Origin: Saccharopolyspora ipomoeae
GTDB taxonomy: Bacteria; Actinomycetota; Actinomycetes; Mycobacteriales; Pseudonocardiaceae
DNA: 64,000 nt
Assembly (NCBI RefSeq): GCF_029952525.1
Contig: NZ_JASAOF010000014.1
Span: forward strand, 62,001 to 126,000
Direction of reading: 5' to 3'
Positions 17,338 through 27,388 of this stretch are shown one piece after another. Numbering within the stretch: position 1 is the first letter of the stretch; each line of letters starts with the position of its first letter. The notes under the pieces are model-generated. The model did no database searches, was not told the DNA's origin, and was given only the letters and a program-made list of their open reading frames with translations. Made by a program: the position numbers and the translations under genes.

Positions 17338-17712
17338 TCAGAAGCCCATCGCTTGAGCGCGCCGCTTGACCTCGCGGCCCCGGTCGCCGCGCAGGGCGTC
17401 GATCGGAGTGCCCGGGAGCGTGTCGTCGGCGGTGAACAACCAGCGCAGGATCTCGTCCTCGTGGTAACCGGCGTCCCGGAGCAGGGTGATCGTGCCGGGC
17501 AGGCCCTTCACGATCTCGTCGTCGAGGAAGAAGGCGCTGGGAACGCCCAGCTCCTTGTTCCGGCGCAGGGCGAGCAGATGACCATCACGAATGAGTTGAT
17601 GCACCCGGGTGACGGACCGGCCGAGCTTCTCAGCCACGGCGGTCAGCGGCACAACCTCCACGTCGGGGGCCAGCACGTCCGGGGCAGCAGGGATTGCAAC
17701 CACGTCGAACAC
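17338..17712 (-). CDS. Rv2175c-like DNA-binding protein
   Basis: Winged-helix/HTH protein of 124 residues. The HTH is seen in LTAVAEKLGRSVTRVHQLIRDG, followed by the beta wing LLALRRNKELGVPSAFFLDDE and a C-terminal region DAGYHEDEILRWLF. In M. tuberculosis the homologue Rv2175c is phosphorylated by PknL, which lessens DNA binding. The neighbouring divergent gene here is that kinase, so the pair is conserved. The start is a GTG at 17712, with a second GTG at 17703 possible. Confidence 0.85.
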   Translation of the reverse strand: MFDVVAIPAAPDVLAPDVEVVPLTAVAEKLGRSVTRVHQLIRDGHLLALRRNKELGVPSAFFLDDEIVKGLPGTITLLRDAGYHEDEILRWLFTADDTLPGTPIDALRGDRGREVKRRAQAMGF

Positions 17713-17850
17713 CTTGCCACATCGCAGCCCGGTGTGCCGAGCACCGCTCGCGTAATCTCGTTGATCAACACCCTCGCCCGACCGACCACCGGTATCGTGC
17801 GCGTACCTGCCACAATCGGGGGTGGCAAGGAACCCGGGGAATGGCGAGCG

Positions 17851-19842
17851 ATGACATCTGAGACGCGGCAAGGGCAGGGCAACGGCCTCGTCGGAGCCTT
17901 CCTCGAGCGTCGCTACCGGGTGGACTCGGTCATCGCTCGCGGCGGCATGTCGACCGTCTACCGGGGCCTGGACACCAGGCTGGAGCGTCCGGTCGCGCTG
18001 AAGGTGATGGACGGCCGCTACTCCGGTGACCGCTCGTTCGTCGACCGCTTCGAGCGCGAGGCCCGTTCCGCCGCGAAGCTGCACCACAACGACGTCGTCG
18101 CCGTCTACGACCAGGGCGTTGACCACGGCCCCGACGGCGACCACGTGTTCCTGGTGATGGAGCTCGTCGAGGGCTGCACGCTGCGCGATCTGATCATGGA
18201 CCGGGGCGGCAAGCTGCCGCCGGCGATGGCGCTCAGCGTCATGCAGCCGGTCCTCTCGGCGCTGGCCGCCGCGCACCGGGCGGGCATGGTGCACCGCGAC
18301 GTCAAGCCGGAGAACGTGCTCATCGGCAACGACGGTTCGGTCAAGGTCGCCGACTTCGGGCTGGTCCGCGCCGCCGCCGAGGCGGGCACCACCAGCGGCA
18401 GCATCATCCTGGGAACCGTCGCCTACCTCTCCCCCGAGCAGGTCACGACGGGTGCCGCCGACGCGCGCACCGACGTCTACGCCGCAGGGATCGTGCTCTA
18501 CGAGCTGCTGACCGGTCGCCCGCCCTACGTCGGCGACACCGCGATGTCGGTGGCCTACCAGCACGTCAACGACGACGTCCCGCCTCCCGCGCAGACCTCG
18601 CCGGAGGTGCCGCCCGCGATCGACGCCCTGGTGCTGCGCGCCACCCGGCGCGACCCGGCGCAGCGGCCCGCCGACGCCGAGGCGTTCCTGGCCGAGCTGG
18701 ACCAGGCGCGGACCGACCTGGGCATCGAACCGGTGGCCGTGCCGGTGCCCGCCTCCGAGGCGCGGACCGCGCTGATGCCGCCGGTCGCCGACCCGCCGAC
18801 CGAGCAGTTCCCGACCGTGCGCGCCCAGCCGACGCGGGTCGAACCGCTGCCCGCGGCCCAGCCGCCGCGCCAGCACACCCGCGCGCTCGCCCGCCCGGCC
18901 ACCGACGAGTACCACGCCCCACCGCCGGGTTCCGGCATGGCACCGGAACGCCGCCGGGGCCGCCGCAACGGGGCCATGTGGGCGCTGGTCGTGCTGGTGG
19001 TGGCCGCGCTGGTGGGCGGGGCCGCGTTCTGGCTCGGCTTCGGCAGCTCCGTCGCGGTGCCCAAGCTGGTCGGGGTCTCCGAGCAGCAGGCCGTCCAGTC
19101 GCTGGAGAGCGCGGGCCTGAGCGCGAACGTGAGCAAGGAGAACGACAACGACGTGCCGGAAGGCATCGTGCTCAGCTCCAGCCCCGCCGAGGGCTCCAAG
19201 GTGCGCAGCGGTGGTTCCGTCGACGTCGTGGTCTCGCTCGGCAAGCCCGCGGTCCCGCAGATCGCGGCGGGCGTCACGGTCGCCGAGGCCGAGAACCTGA
19301 TCCGCAACGCCAAGCTGCAGCCCAAGCAGGACTCCTCCGGTTCCCGGTACGACCGCAACGTCCCCGAGGGCCGCGTGATCGGCGTCGACCCGGGTCCGGG
19401 CACGCGGGTGAACCTCAACTCCGAGGTGTCGCTGATCGTCAGCAAGGGCCCGCCGCCGGTGCAGGTCCCGGACGTGCGCGGGATGAGCCGCGAGGACGCG
19501 TTCACCACGCTGAGCAACGCCGGTTTCGAGCCCTACGACGCGGGCCAGCAGTTCGACGGCGACATCGACGCCGGGAAGGTGATCAGCACCAACCCGGCGA
19601 TCGGCACCGAGGTGAAGCTGGTCGGCCAGCCGCGGATCGGCGTGGTCGTGTCCAACGCGGTCCCGGTCCCCAGCCTCAACGGCATGAAGGTCACCGAGGC
19701 GCAGGCCCAGGTCGCCCAGCTCGGGCTGCAGCTGAGCGTGCAGGCGCTGTTCCAGCGGCAGGACATGGTCATCCTGGGTCAGTACCCGCTGCCGGGCAGT
19801 CGCGTGCAGCCGGGCTCGGCCATCCACGTCACGGCGTTCTGA
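17851..19842 (+). CDS. pknL: Ser/Thr protein kinase PknL with PASTA repeats
   Basis: Membrane kinase of 663 residues. The kinase domain (about 23-285) has GGMSTVYRG, Lys51, HRD at 148-150 (HRDVKPEN) and DFG at 168-170, plus the activation loop TTSGSIILGTVAYLSPEQ. A proline-rich linker leads to one membrane helix at about 376-396. Four extracellular PASTA repeats follow, starting near VAVPKLVG, PAVPQIAAG, VQVPDVRG and VPVPSLNG. PknL of M. tuberculosis is shorter and lacks PASTA repeats, so this form may sense muropeptides or lipid II. It is divergent from the gene for its likely substrate, the Rv2175c homologue. Confidence 0.93.
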   Translation: MTSETRQGQGNGLVGAFLERRYRVDSVIARGGMSTVYRGLDTRLERPVALKVMDGRYSGDRSFVDRFEREARSAAKLHHNDVVAVYDQGVDHGPDGDHVFLVMELVEGCTLRDLIMDRGGKLPPAMALSVMQPVLSALAAAHRAGMVHRDVKPENVLIGNDGSVKVADFGLVRAAAEAGTTSGSIILGTVAYLSPEQVTTGAADARTDVYAAGIVLYELLTGRPPYVGDTAMSVAYQHVNDDVPPPAQTSPEVPPAIDALVLRATRRDPAQRPADAEAFLAELDQARTDLGIEPVAVPVPASEARTALMPPVADPPTEQFPTVRAQPTRVEPLPAAQPPRQHTRALARPATDEYHAPPPGSGMAPERRRGRRNGAMWALVVLVVAALVGGAAFWLGFGSSVAVPKLVGVSEQQAVQSLESAGLSANVSKENDNDVPEGIVLSSSPAEGSKVRSGGSVDVVVSLGKPAVPQIAAGVTVAEAENLIRNAKLQPKQDSSGSRYDRNVPEGRVIGVDPGPGTRVNLNSEVSLIVSKGPPPVQVPDVRGMSREDAFTTLSNAGFEPYDAGQQFDGDIDAGKVISTNPAIGTEVKLVGQPRIGVVVSNAVPVPSLNGMKVTEAQAQVAQLGLQLSVQALFQRQDMVILGQYPLPGSRVQPGSAIHVTAF

Positions 19843-20050
19843 TCACAGGCCCCGGGGTCGCCTCTTCGGTGGGAGATCTCCACCCGGCAGTGTGATCCTG
19901 ATCTCGTGTCCGACTTGTAACGTTTCTCCGACGTGTGGATCTACCTGGGGCGACCCGGGTTTCGAAGATCAGCTCCGGCCGCCATCCCCGACGCGATCTG
20001 GCCTGGTCAGAGCCGGATGAGCAGGCGCTTGTGGAACTATTGAACGCACA

Positions 20051-21619
20051 ATGGCCCCGAGTGTCTCAGTGGAGTCGGCCCCCGACCGGTCCGAGCGGAC
20101 CACCAACACGACAGCCGACCCGTTCAGCCCCGGCGGGCGTCTCCCCGGACGTCCGCTGCCCTGGCGCACCATCGCGCTGGGCGCGATCGGTTCCGCGCTG
20201 CTGCTGGCCGGCTCGATCGGCGCCGCCGGAACCCTGATCCACGACCCGGTCCTGGGCGACGGCCCGCTGTCGGTGCTGCGCTACGGGCACGGCCGCGACG
20301 TCGCCATCACCTCCGTCTACCTCGGCTTCGCCCTGCTCGTGTGGGCGTGGGTGCGGCTCGGGCGCGGCGTGCTCGCCGAGCTGGTCACCGCGCGCGGAGT
20401 GCTGTGGGCGACGGCCGCGTGGCTGGCGCCGATCATGGTCGCCCCACCGCTGTTCACCCGCGACGTCTACAGCTACCTCGGCCAGGGCCTGCTGGCGCTG
20501 CACGGCATGGACCCCTACGGCGTGGGCCCGGCGATGCTGACCGGGCCGATCCCGGAGAACGTCCACCCCACTTGGCAGACCACGCCCGCGCCCTACGGGC
20601 CGCTGTTCATCGGCGTGGCCAAGGGCGTGATCCTGCTGGCCGGGCACGACGTGATCGCCAGCGTCATCGTGATGCGCCTGGTGCTGCTCGGCGGCCTGGT
20701 GCTGCTGATCTGCGCGCTGCCCGGCCTGGTCGAGCGGCTGGGCGGGCGGCTCCCGGTCGCGCTGTGGCTGGTGGCGGCGAGCCCGATGACCGTGGTGCAC
20801 CTGGTCGGCGGCCCGCACAACGACATGCTCATGATCGGCCTGCTCGCGACCGGGACGCTGGCGATGCTCAAGGGCCGCAAGGTGCTCGGCATCGGGCTGG
20901 TGTCGGCGGCGATGGCCGTCAAGGCGACCGCGGGTCTGGCGCTGCCGTTCCTGGTGTGGCTGTGGGCGGAGCGGCTGGAGGGCCCGAGGCTGCGCCGCTT
21001 CGTGCACGCCGTGGTGCCCGCGCTGGGCGTGTTCGTGGTGGTCTTCGGCGCGTGCACGGCGCTGGCGAAGGTCGGTTTCGGCTGGCTGTCGGCGCTGTCG
21101 GCGCCGGGCATGATCGTGAACTACCTGTCGGCGCCGACGGCCGTCGGGCAGGCCGCGCACACGGTGCTGTCGCTGTTCGGCGAGCTCAACATCTGGCCGA
21201 TCGTGGGCACCACCCGCACGCTCGGCTCGATGCTGCTGCTGGCGCTGCTGGCCTGGAACTGGTGGCAGGCCCGCGACGGCGGCACCGAGGCCGTGCGGCG
21301 CGCGGCGATCGTGCTGTGCTGCGGTGCGCTGCTCTCGCCCGTCGTGCTGCCCTGGTACCTGACCTGGGGCCTGGCGCTGGGCTCGGCGTTCGCGTGGACG
21401 CCCCGAGCCCTGTCCTACGTGGTGGGGGCCTCGATCGCGCTGGTGCTGGCCTACTACCCCGACGGCGAGCAGGCGATGTACAACTGGCCGTTCGTCGCGG
21501 TCGGCATCGGTGCGGCCGTGCTGGGCGGGATCTCCCTGGTGCGCTTCGACCCGCTCGGCCTCAGCGACCCGATCCGCGACTTCACCCGGGACCTCCGCTC
21601 CCCGCAGCTCCGCCGCTAG
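20051..21619 (+). CDS. mptA: Alpha-(1,6)-mannopyranosyltransferase (MptA/MptB family)
   Basis: GT-C glycosyltransferase of 522 residues that uses polyprenyl-phosphate mannose to build the lipomannan backbone. About a dozen membrane helices are visible. The catalytic acidic loop follows the first helices: PPLFTRDVYSYLGQG, the conserved acid position in GT-C enzymes. GPHNDMLMIGLL is also typical. It occupies the position of mptA (Rv2174), but the family includes MptB and the two cannot be separated here. The ATG at 20051 has no clear ribosome binding site. A strong hairpin terminator lies 10 bases past the stop. Confidence 0.85.
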   Translation: MAPSVSVESAPDRSERTTNTTADPFSPGGRLPGRPLPWRTIALGAIGSALLLAGSIGAAGTLIHDPVLGDGPLSVLRYGHGRDVAITSVYLGFALLVWAWVRLGRGVLAELVTARGVLWATAAWLAPIMVAPPLFTRDVYSYLGQGLLALHGMDPYGVGPAMLTGPIPENVHPTWQTTPAPYGPLFIGVAKGVILLAGHDVIASVIVMRLVLLGGLVLLICALPGLVERLGGRLPVALWLVAASPMTVVHLVGGPHNDMLMIGLLATGTLAMLKGRKVLGIGLVSAAMAVKATAGLALPFLVWLWAERLEGPRLRRFVHAVVPALGVFVVVFGACTALAKVGFGWLSALSAPGMIVNYLSAPTAVGQAAHTVLSLFGELNIWPIVGTTRTLGSMLLLALLAWNWWQARDGGTEAVRRAAIVLCCGALLSPVVLPWYLTWGLALGSAFAWTPRALSYVVGASIALVLAYYPDGEQAMYNWPFVAVGIGAAVLGGISLVRFDPLGLSDPIRDFTRDLRSPQLRR

Positions 21620-21628
21620 GAACGACGA

Positions 21629-21658
21629 AGCGGGGCCCGGACGAATCCGGACCCCGCT
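21629..21658 (+). terminator. Rho-independent-like terminator after mannosyltransferase
   Basis: AGCGGGGCCCGGA and TCCGGACCCCGCT pair with one mismatch over 13 bases around a 4-base loop. Only a short T-containing tail (CTCTCTCG) follows. Confidence 0.8.
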
Positions 21659-21670
21659 CTCTCGTCAGGC

Positions 21671-21838
21671 AAGCGGCGAAGCCGCTTTCTCTTTCACCAC
21701 CTGAGCAACTCGCACCACCGCGGGTTCTCAGACGTCGTCTGGTGAGGACAGCCGCAGCGCCGTGCATTGGACATACATCAGTCGCGGATCCCGGAGCCAG
21801 ACGGCGTCTGAGGTTCCGCTACCCGCACCGCCAAGCAA
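21671..21838 (-). repeat. Structured intergenic repeat, copy C
   Basis: Inverted orientation relative to copies A and B. Small end hairpin AAGCGGC-GAA-GCCGCTT, then CACCACCTGAG. The central stem is CTCAGACGTCGTCTGG (21727-21742) with CCAGACGGCGTCTGAG (21797-21812), complementary over 16 bases with one G-T pair. It ends GGTTCCGCTACCCGCACCGC then CAAGCA. The most diverged stem of the four copies, yet still paired. Confidence 0.85.
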
Positions 21839-21863
21839 CGGGAGCGGGAACCCCGTTCACAAC

Positions 21864-23375
<1,512 letters not shown>

Positions 23376-23450
23376 TCATCACACGTCCCCCACCGAACGA
23401 CCACCCCGACCCGAAACCGGAAAACCCGGCGGGGAACGGCCGACATCGGT

Positions 23451-24641
23451 TCAGAGCCCGCTCACCCCGGCCCAGCGCGCGAAACCCGTCAGCCCACCGG
23501 AAGGCGCCCGCTCCCCGGCGAGCAGCGCCCGCACCGTCTCCCGCACCGACGGATGGGCCCTGACCTGATGCGGGGAGACCCGGCGAGCGGAGTTGAGCTC
23601 GTCCAGCGCCCGGTCCCGGTTCCCGTGCAACGTCCACGCCCGAGCCTGGTCGATGTGGTGGCGCGCGACGCGCTCCGGCCGCGCGGCGTCGACGATCGAC
23701 ACCCGGGCTCCCCGGCTGACGGCCTCCGTCGCGTCGTAGCGCTCGACCGGGACCGCGCACCAGTGCACGTCGACGTTCAGCTCGCTCGCATCGGTGTTGC
23801 AGTACGGCGCCGCCTCGGCTCCCGCCCGGACCAGCTCCCGGGCCGAGCGGACGTGCTCGTCGGCGCGGTCGCCGTCGCCGCCGCGCGCGGCGAGCACCGC
23901 CGCCCGCAAGTGCAGCTGCGCCCGGACGCCGAGGGCTCGCGGGTCCGTCCGGTCGGCGACGCGGTGCAGCGCGCGAGCGAGCAGCCGCGCACCGGAGGCG
24001 TGGTGCCCGGCCTGCAGGAACTGGCTCGACCGGTGCCACGCCGAGACCTCTCGGCGGAGCGGATCAGCGGTGTCCGGCGCGATCGCCACGTGCCGTTCCG
24101 TCGCGATCGCGGCGAGGTCCGGATGCCCGAACCTGCCCGCGACGGACGCGCTCAGCCGGTAGGTGTCGTGCAGCACCGCCCGTGCCCGCTCGCCGTCGTC
24201 GGTGCCCGGCGAGGTGTCCCCGACCAGCGCGAAGAGGTGGTGCAGGGCTTGCGGGAGGAGCCGCGCGAGGTCGGCGTAGCGCTGCGCGGCGCGGAGCCGT
24301 TCGGCACGGTCGAGGAGCGCCCTCAGCTCAGGCGTGCTCAGCTCGCGGCCGCTGGGCCGCGGATCGTCGAAGGCGTGCAGCGCTTCCCGGAGTTCGGGGA
24401 TGTCGGCCTGCTCGCTGTGGAAGTCGGCGACGACGTCGGCGATGCGAACCCCGTGCAGCTCCCGGGCATCAACCCCGAACGCCTTCGCGCAGGCCGAGAG
24501 GAACGCGGGGCTCGGTGGTGTCCGCCCCTGCTCGACCTTCTTGACCAGGCTCGTGGACACGAAGGTGCGCGCGGCCAACTGCTGCTGCGTCCACCCGGCG
24601 AGCTTGCGCAGCACGGCGATCCGAGTCCCGGCGCTCTCCAC
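23451..24641 (-). CDS. XRE-family transcriptional regulator with helical repeat domain
   Basis: A 396-residue regulator. An N-terminal Cro/C1-type HTH (IAVLRKLAGWTQQQLAARTF, then STSLVKKVEQGRTPPSP) is followed by about 320 residues of helical, TPR-like repeats. This architecture is common in actinomycete regulators paired with small partner proteins. The GTG at 24641 is chosen because the HTH begins at once; direct repeats of TTGTCCC lie immediately upstream. It is divergent from a small zinc-finger protein gene. The target genes are unknown. Confidence 0.85.
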   Translation of the reverse strand: MESAGTRIAVLRKLAGWTQQQLAARTFVSTSLVKKVEQGRTPPSPAFLSACAKAFGVDARELHGVRIADVVADFHSEQADIPELREALHAFDDPRPSGRELSTPELRALLDRAERLRAAQRYADLARLLPQALHHLFALVGDTSPGTDDGERARAVLHDTYRLSASVAGRFGHPDLAAIATERHVAIAPDTADPLRREVSAWHRSSQFLQAGHHASGARLLARALHRVADRTDPRALGVRAQLHLRAAVLAARGGDGDRADEHVRSARELVRAGAEAAPYCNTDASELNVDVHWCAVPVERYDATEAVSRGARVSIVDAARPERVARHHIDQARAWTLHGNRDRALDELNSARRVSPHQVRAHPSVRETVRALLAGERAPSGGLTGFARWAGVSGL

Positions 24642-24648
24642 CCGAGCA

Positions 24649-24666
24649 TTGTCCCCGCGTTGTCCC
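24649..24666. promoter_or_regulatory. Direct-repeat operator candidate (TTGTCCC x2)
   Basis: TTGTCCC occurs at 24649-24655 and 24660-24666. Starts are 11 bases apart, one helical turn. The site touches the start of the XRE regulator gene and may serve autoregulation. Confidence 0.4.
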
Positions 24667-24734
24667 TCAGGACCGCAAGTGACTCCTAGTGCCATTCGTG
24701 CAACGTTACGTAATCAGCAGCGATGGAGGCACGG

Positions 24735-24959
24735 ATGACCCCCGCCGCGCGCCACTTCTGGCTCCCGGTCGCGGACGACTCGCACGGCTACGGCCTGACC
24801 CGCCACGCGTTCCCCGGACGCAGAGCCGACGCCGGTTCCGCCGAACCCGCGCACTGCGGCGAGGTCTTCGCCCTGGCAACTCCGTCCGAAATGGACTGGA
24901 TCTGTGCCCCCACCTGCCGGACCTGCAACGAAACCCTCAAAGCCGGCCACCCGGGATGA
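24735..24959 (+). CDS. Small zinc-finger-like protein
   Basis: A 74-residue protein with a likely metal site: HC in AHCGEVF and a cluster CAPTCRTC near the C-terminus. The N-terminus FWLPVADDSHGYG is typical of small proteins found beside XRE regulators in Pseudonocardiales. GGAGG at 24725-24729 supports the ATG at 24735 over the ATG at 24723. By analogy with the XRE/DUF397-type pairs of streptomycetes it may act with the divergent regulator, but this is inference. Confidence 0.7.
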   Translation: MTPAARHFWLPVADDSHGYGLTRHAFPGRRADAGSAEPAHCGEVFALATPSEMDWICAPTCRTCNETLKAGHPG

Positions 24960-24984
24960 CCCGATCACACCCGTTCTCAGCGAC

Positions 24985-25028
24985 CGGATTGCTCCCGCAT
25001 TCGGGTCCCCGATCACGGGATCAATCCG
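24985..25028 (+). terminator. Hairpin after zinc-finger gene
   Basis: CGGATTGCTCCCG (24985-24997) and CGGGATCAATCCG (25016-25028) pair with one mismatch around 18 bases. It resembles in wording the tandem units at 43748-43829 (CGGATTACTCCCG). Confidence 0.45.
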
Positions 25029-25065
25029 CCCAACGACGGCGCAGTCCGGTGGTCGTTCGTCGCCG

Positions 25066-25137
25066 GGGACGGTTTTAGCCATAATTACCCGGACAATTCG
25101 GACTTTGATCATGGGTGATCATGGCTAAAACCGTCCC
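25066..25137. repeat. TTTTAGCC palindromic repeat, copy 2
   Basis: Arms GGGACGGTTTTAGCCAT (25066-25082) and ATGGCTAAAACCGTCCC (25121-25137) form a perfect 17-bp stem. The loop starts AATTACCCGGACAA and has GATCATGGGTGATC like copy 1. It lies between convergent genes (zinc-finger and PPOX) and could end both transcripts. Confidence 0.9.
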
Positions 25138-25176
25138 GCTCCCGGGCCACGGCGGCACGTGCGGTCCGAGCGCACG

Positions 25177-25650
25177 TCAGTAGGTCCCGCCGAGCTTCCG
25201 GTGATCCCAGGTGATGGTTCGGGTGGGGGTGAAGCGGAGGCCGACTCGCTTGGCGGCCCGGCCTCGCATGAGTTCGCGGACCCCGTCGTCCTGAGCCTCG
25301 GCTTCGGTGAGCTGGCCGTAGCGGACGGCGATGGCCAGGCCGAGGCGTTCGATCTCGTCCGGTCCTTCGAGGACCTCGACGTCGCACTCCAGCGAAACGC
25401 CGCGCAGCTCCCCGTAGTCCGTGCCGGCCTCCAGCAGCAGGGTGGCGCGCGGGTCGCGGCGCAGGTTCACCGTCTTCTGCGAGGTGCCGTAGGACCAGAC
25501 CTCGATCGTCGTGCCGTTCGGCACGAACCACATCGGCACCAGGTGAGGACGCCCGTCGGACTTCACGCTGGCCAGGATCACGACCCTGCGCTCGCCGATG
25601 AACTCGACGATCTCGCCCTCGGACATGGCGATCTGACCGCGCCGCGACAT
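25177..25650 (-). CDS. PPOX class F420-dependent enzyme family protein
   Basis: Flavin-fold split barrel of about 157 residues, second of three such proteins in the window. It has RRVVILASVKSDGRPHLVPM, then TSQKTVNLRRDPRATLLLE and a C-terminal VGLRFTPTRTITWDHRKL. This C-terminus is typical of the pyridoxamine 5-phosphate oxidase-like group that reduces or oxidises with F420. I chose the ATG at 25650; a TTG at 25686 or ATG at 25626 are alternatives. It follows the MFS gene on the same strand after a 19-base palindrome that may regulate it. Confidence 0.82.
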   Translation of the reverse strand: MSRRGQIAMSEGEIVEFIGERRVVILASVKSDGRPHLVPMWFVPNGTTIEVWSYGTSQKTVNLRRDPRATLLLEAGTDYGELRGVSLECDVEVLEGPDEIERLGLAIAVRYGQLTEAEAQDDGVRELMRGRAAKRVGLRFTPTRTITWDHRKLGGTY

Positions 25651-25716
25651 GAGCACTCGCTTCCCGTTGAACCGGTGGTGCGTCAATCCTGTGCCGCCCC
25701 ACCGACCCCCGTCAAC

Positions 25717-25735
25717 GTGACAGCGTTGCTGTCAC
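25717..25735. promoter_or_regulatory. 19-base palindromic operator or terminator
   Basis: GTGACAGCGTTGCTGTCAC has perfect 8-base arms around GTT. It lies 10 bases past the MFS stop and about 67-85 bases before the PPOX start. The short loop and lack of a T tail favour a protein-binding site. Confidence 0.45.
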
Positions 25736-25745
25736 ATAACGAAGC

Positions 25746-27191
25746 TCAGCGCACCGCCACCGCTTCCGCTTCCTGGGCGTCGGCGTCGTAGCCGACGGGT
25801 TCCCAGCGCTTGGCGAGGAGGGCGATGAGGCCCATGAGCGGGGCGAGGGCGATCACCCAGAACACGCCGCTGCCCAGGGCCGTGCTCAGGACCGGGAAGA
25901 AGAACAGCGCCAGCGTCGAGCCGACCCGCAGCGTGCCCTGGTTGAAACCTAGGCCGGTGCCGCGCATCGACGTCGGGTAGCTCAACGAGGCGAAGCTCAT
26001 GAAGTGCGCGCCCGGACCCGAGGCCTGGGCGAACATGAACGCGCCCAGCGCGGCGATCGCGAACAGCACGTAGGCAGTGCCGTCGGGCTCGCCGATCAGC
26101 GCCAGCACCACCAGCGAGCCCAGCTGGACGGCGAAGCCGACGAAGGTCAGCCGCCACGCACCGGCCCGGTTGGCCAGCCGGATCCCCAGCACACCACCGG
26201 TGACGGCGAAGACCAGGTTGAGCACCAGCGACGCGCTGATCGTGTTCAGCGCGCCCTGCGCCAGGATGCTCGCGATGATCACCGGCAGCCCGTAGGCGAC
26301 CGCGTTGTAGCCGAAGGTCTGCGCCAGCCCGATCGTCAGGGCCTGGAAGGTGCGGGCCCGGTAGCGGCGCTCGAAAAGCCGCTTGACCTCGGGAAGTCCC
26401 TTGCGCTCGGGCTTGCGCGGGGCCTCCGCGCCCTCGGCGACGACGGCGTTCACGCCGTAGGAGCGGGTGAGGATCTCCGCCGCGCGGTGCAGATCGCCGT
26501 TGTCGGCCGCCCACGACGGCGACTCGTTCATGTACTTGTTGCGCACCAGCAGGATCACCACCGCGGGCACCGCGCCGAAACCGACCGTGAACCGCCACAG
26601 CAGACCGTGGTGGGCCTCCGGGAGCAGGAAGTACAGCGCCATGATCACGACGTAGCAGCCGCTGGTGGCCACGTACCAGGCCGTCGACCAGGACGCGGTG
26701 CGCGCGCCCTTGCTGCCCTTGCCGCGCAGCCGGGAGAACTCGGCGAGGAAGGCCATCGCGACCGGGATGTCCATGCCCACACCGATTCCCATCAGGAACC
26801 GGCACAGGATCAGCACCTCGGCGTTGGGCGCCAGCGCGCAGCCGATCGCGGAGACGACGAAGAAGAGCATGTCGGCCATGAAGACCCGGTAGCGGCCGAG
26901 CCGGTCCACCAGCACGCCGCCGAACCAGGCGCCGAGGATCGCACCCACGCTGATCGACGCCGTCACCGCGCCCGCGCCGAACGAGCTCAGCCCGAACTGC
27001 TGCTTGATGTCGGTGATGCCGTAGGCCAGCGACGTCAGGTCGTAGGCGTCGAGGAAGATCCCGCCCAGCGCCAGCAGCACGATCATCTTCGCGTGGCTGC
27101 CGCGCGCCGCACCCGAGTTGACCAGTTCTGTGACGTCCTGCGCCGAGCGGATGAGCACCGGCGGGCGCTCGGCGGCGGATTGCGTGGACAC
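25746..27191 (-). CDS. MFS transporter (sugar/aromatic acid porter type)
   Basis: Secondary transporter of 481 residues with 12 predicted membrane helices. Family signatures are GAWFGGVLVDRLGRYRVF (the loop 2-3 motif), FLMGIGVGMDIPVAMAFLAE, and the central loop with RYRARTFQAL. A long soluble N-terminus (about 40 residues) precedes the first helix. Start at GTG 27191 is backed by AAGGAG 6 bases upstream. The substrate is not evident; the family moves sugars, aromatic acids or other organic acids. CCGTTCGAACGG at 27251-27262 may be its operator. Confidence 0.88.
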   Translation of the reverse strand: MSTQSAAERPPVLIRSAQDVTELVNSGAARGSHAKMIVLLALGGIFLDAYDLTSLAYGITDIKQQFGLSSFGAGAVTASISVGAILGAWFGGVLVDRLGRYRVFMADMLFFVVSAIGCALAPNAEVLILCRFLMGIGVGMDIPVAMAFLAEFSRLRGKGSKGARTASWSTAWYVATSGCYVVIMALYFLLPEAHHGLLWRFTVGFGAVPAVVILLVRNKYMNESPSWAADNGDLHRAAEILTRSYGVNAVVAEGAEAPRKPERKGLPEVKRLFERRYRARTFQALTIGLAQTFGYNAVAYGLPVIIASILAQGALNTISASLVLNLVFAVTGGVLGIRLANRAGAWRLTFVGFAVQLGSLVVLALIGEPDGTAYVLFAIAALGAFMFAQASGPGAHFMSFASLSYPTSMRGTGLGFNQGTLRVGSTLALFFFPVLSTALGSGVFWVIALAPLMGLIALLAKRWEPVGYDADAQEAEAVAVR

Positions 27192-27250
27192 GCGGGCTCC
27201 TTCGCATGGAACGGGGAACACGGCCGCGGCACCGACGAGGGGCCTGCGAA

Positions 27251-27262
27251 CCGTTCGAACGG
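27251..27262. promoter_or_regulatory. Palindrome CCGTTCGAACGG upstream of MFS gene
   Basis: Perfect 12-base palindrome 60 bases before the MFS start, in the gap between the MFS gene and the divergent antitoxin gene. It is not a LexA box since the N4 spacer is missing. Confidence 0.35.
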
Positions 27263-27388
27263 CGAAGGAAGAGCCTAACCGGACGAGAACCCTCGTCCAC
27301 ATGCTGGAACGCAGGTTCCCCGGAACGCGGCTACCACGGTCGGAGGAATCCGAACCGGCTCTGTGAGCTGCGGTGCTACGAATCTTCC

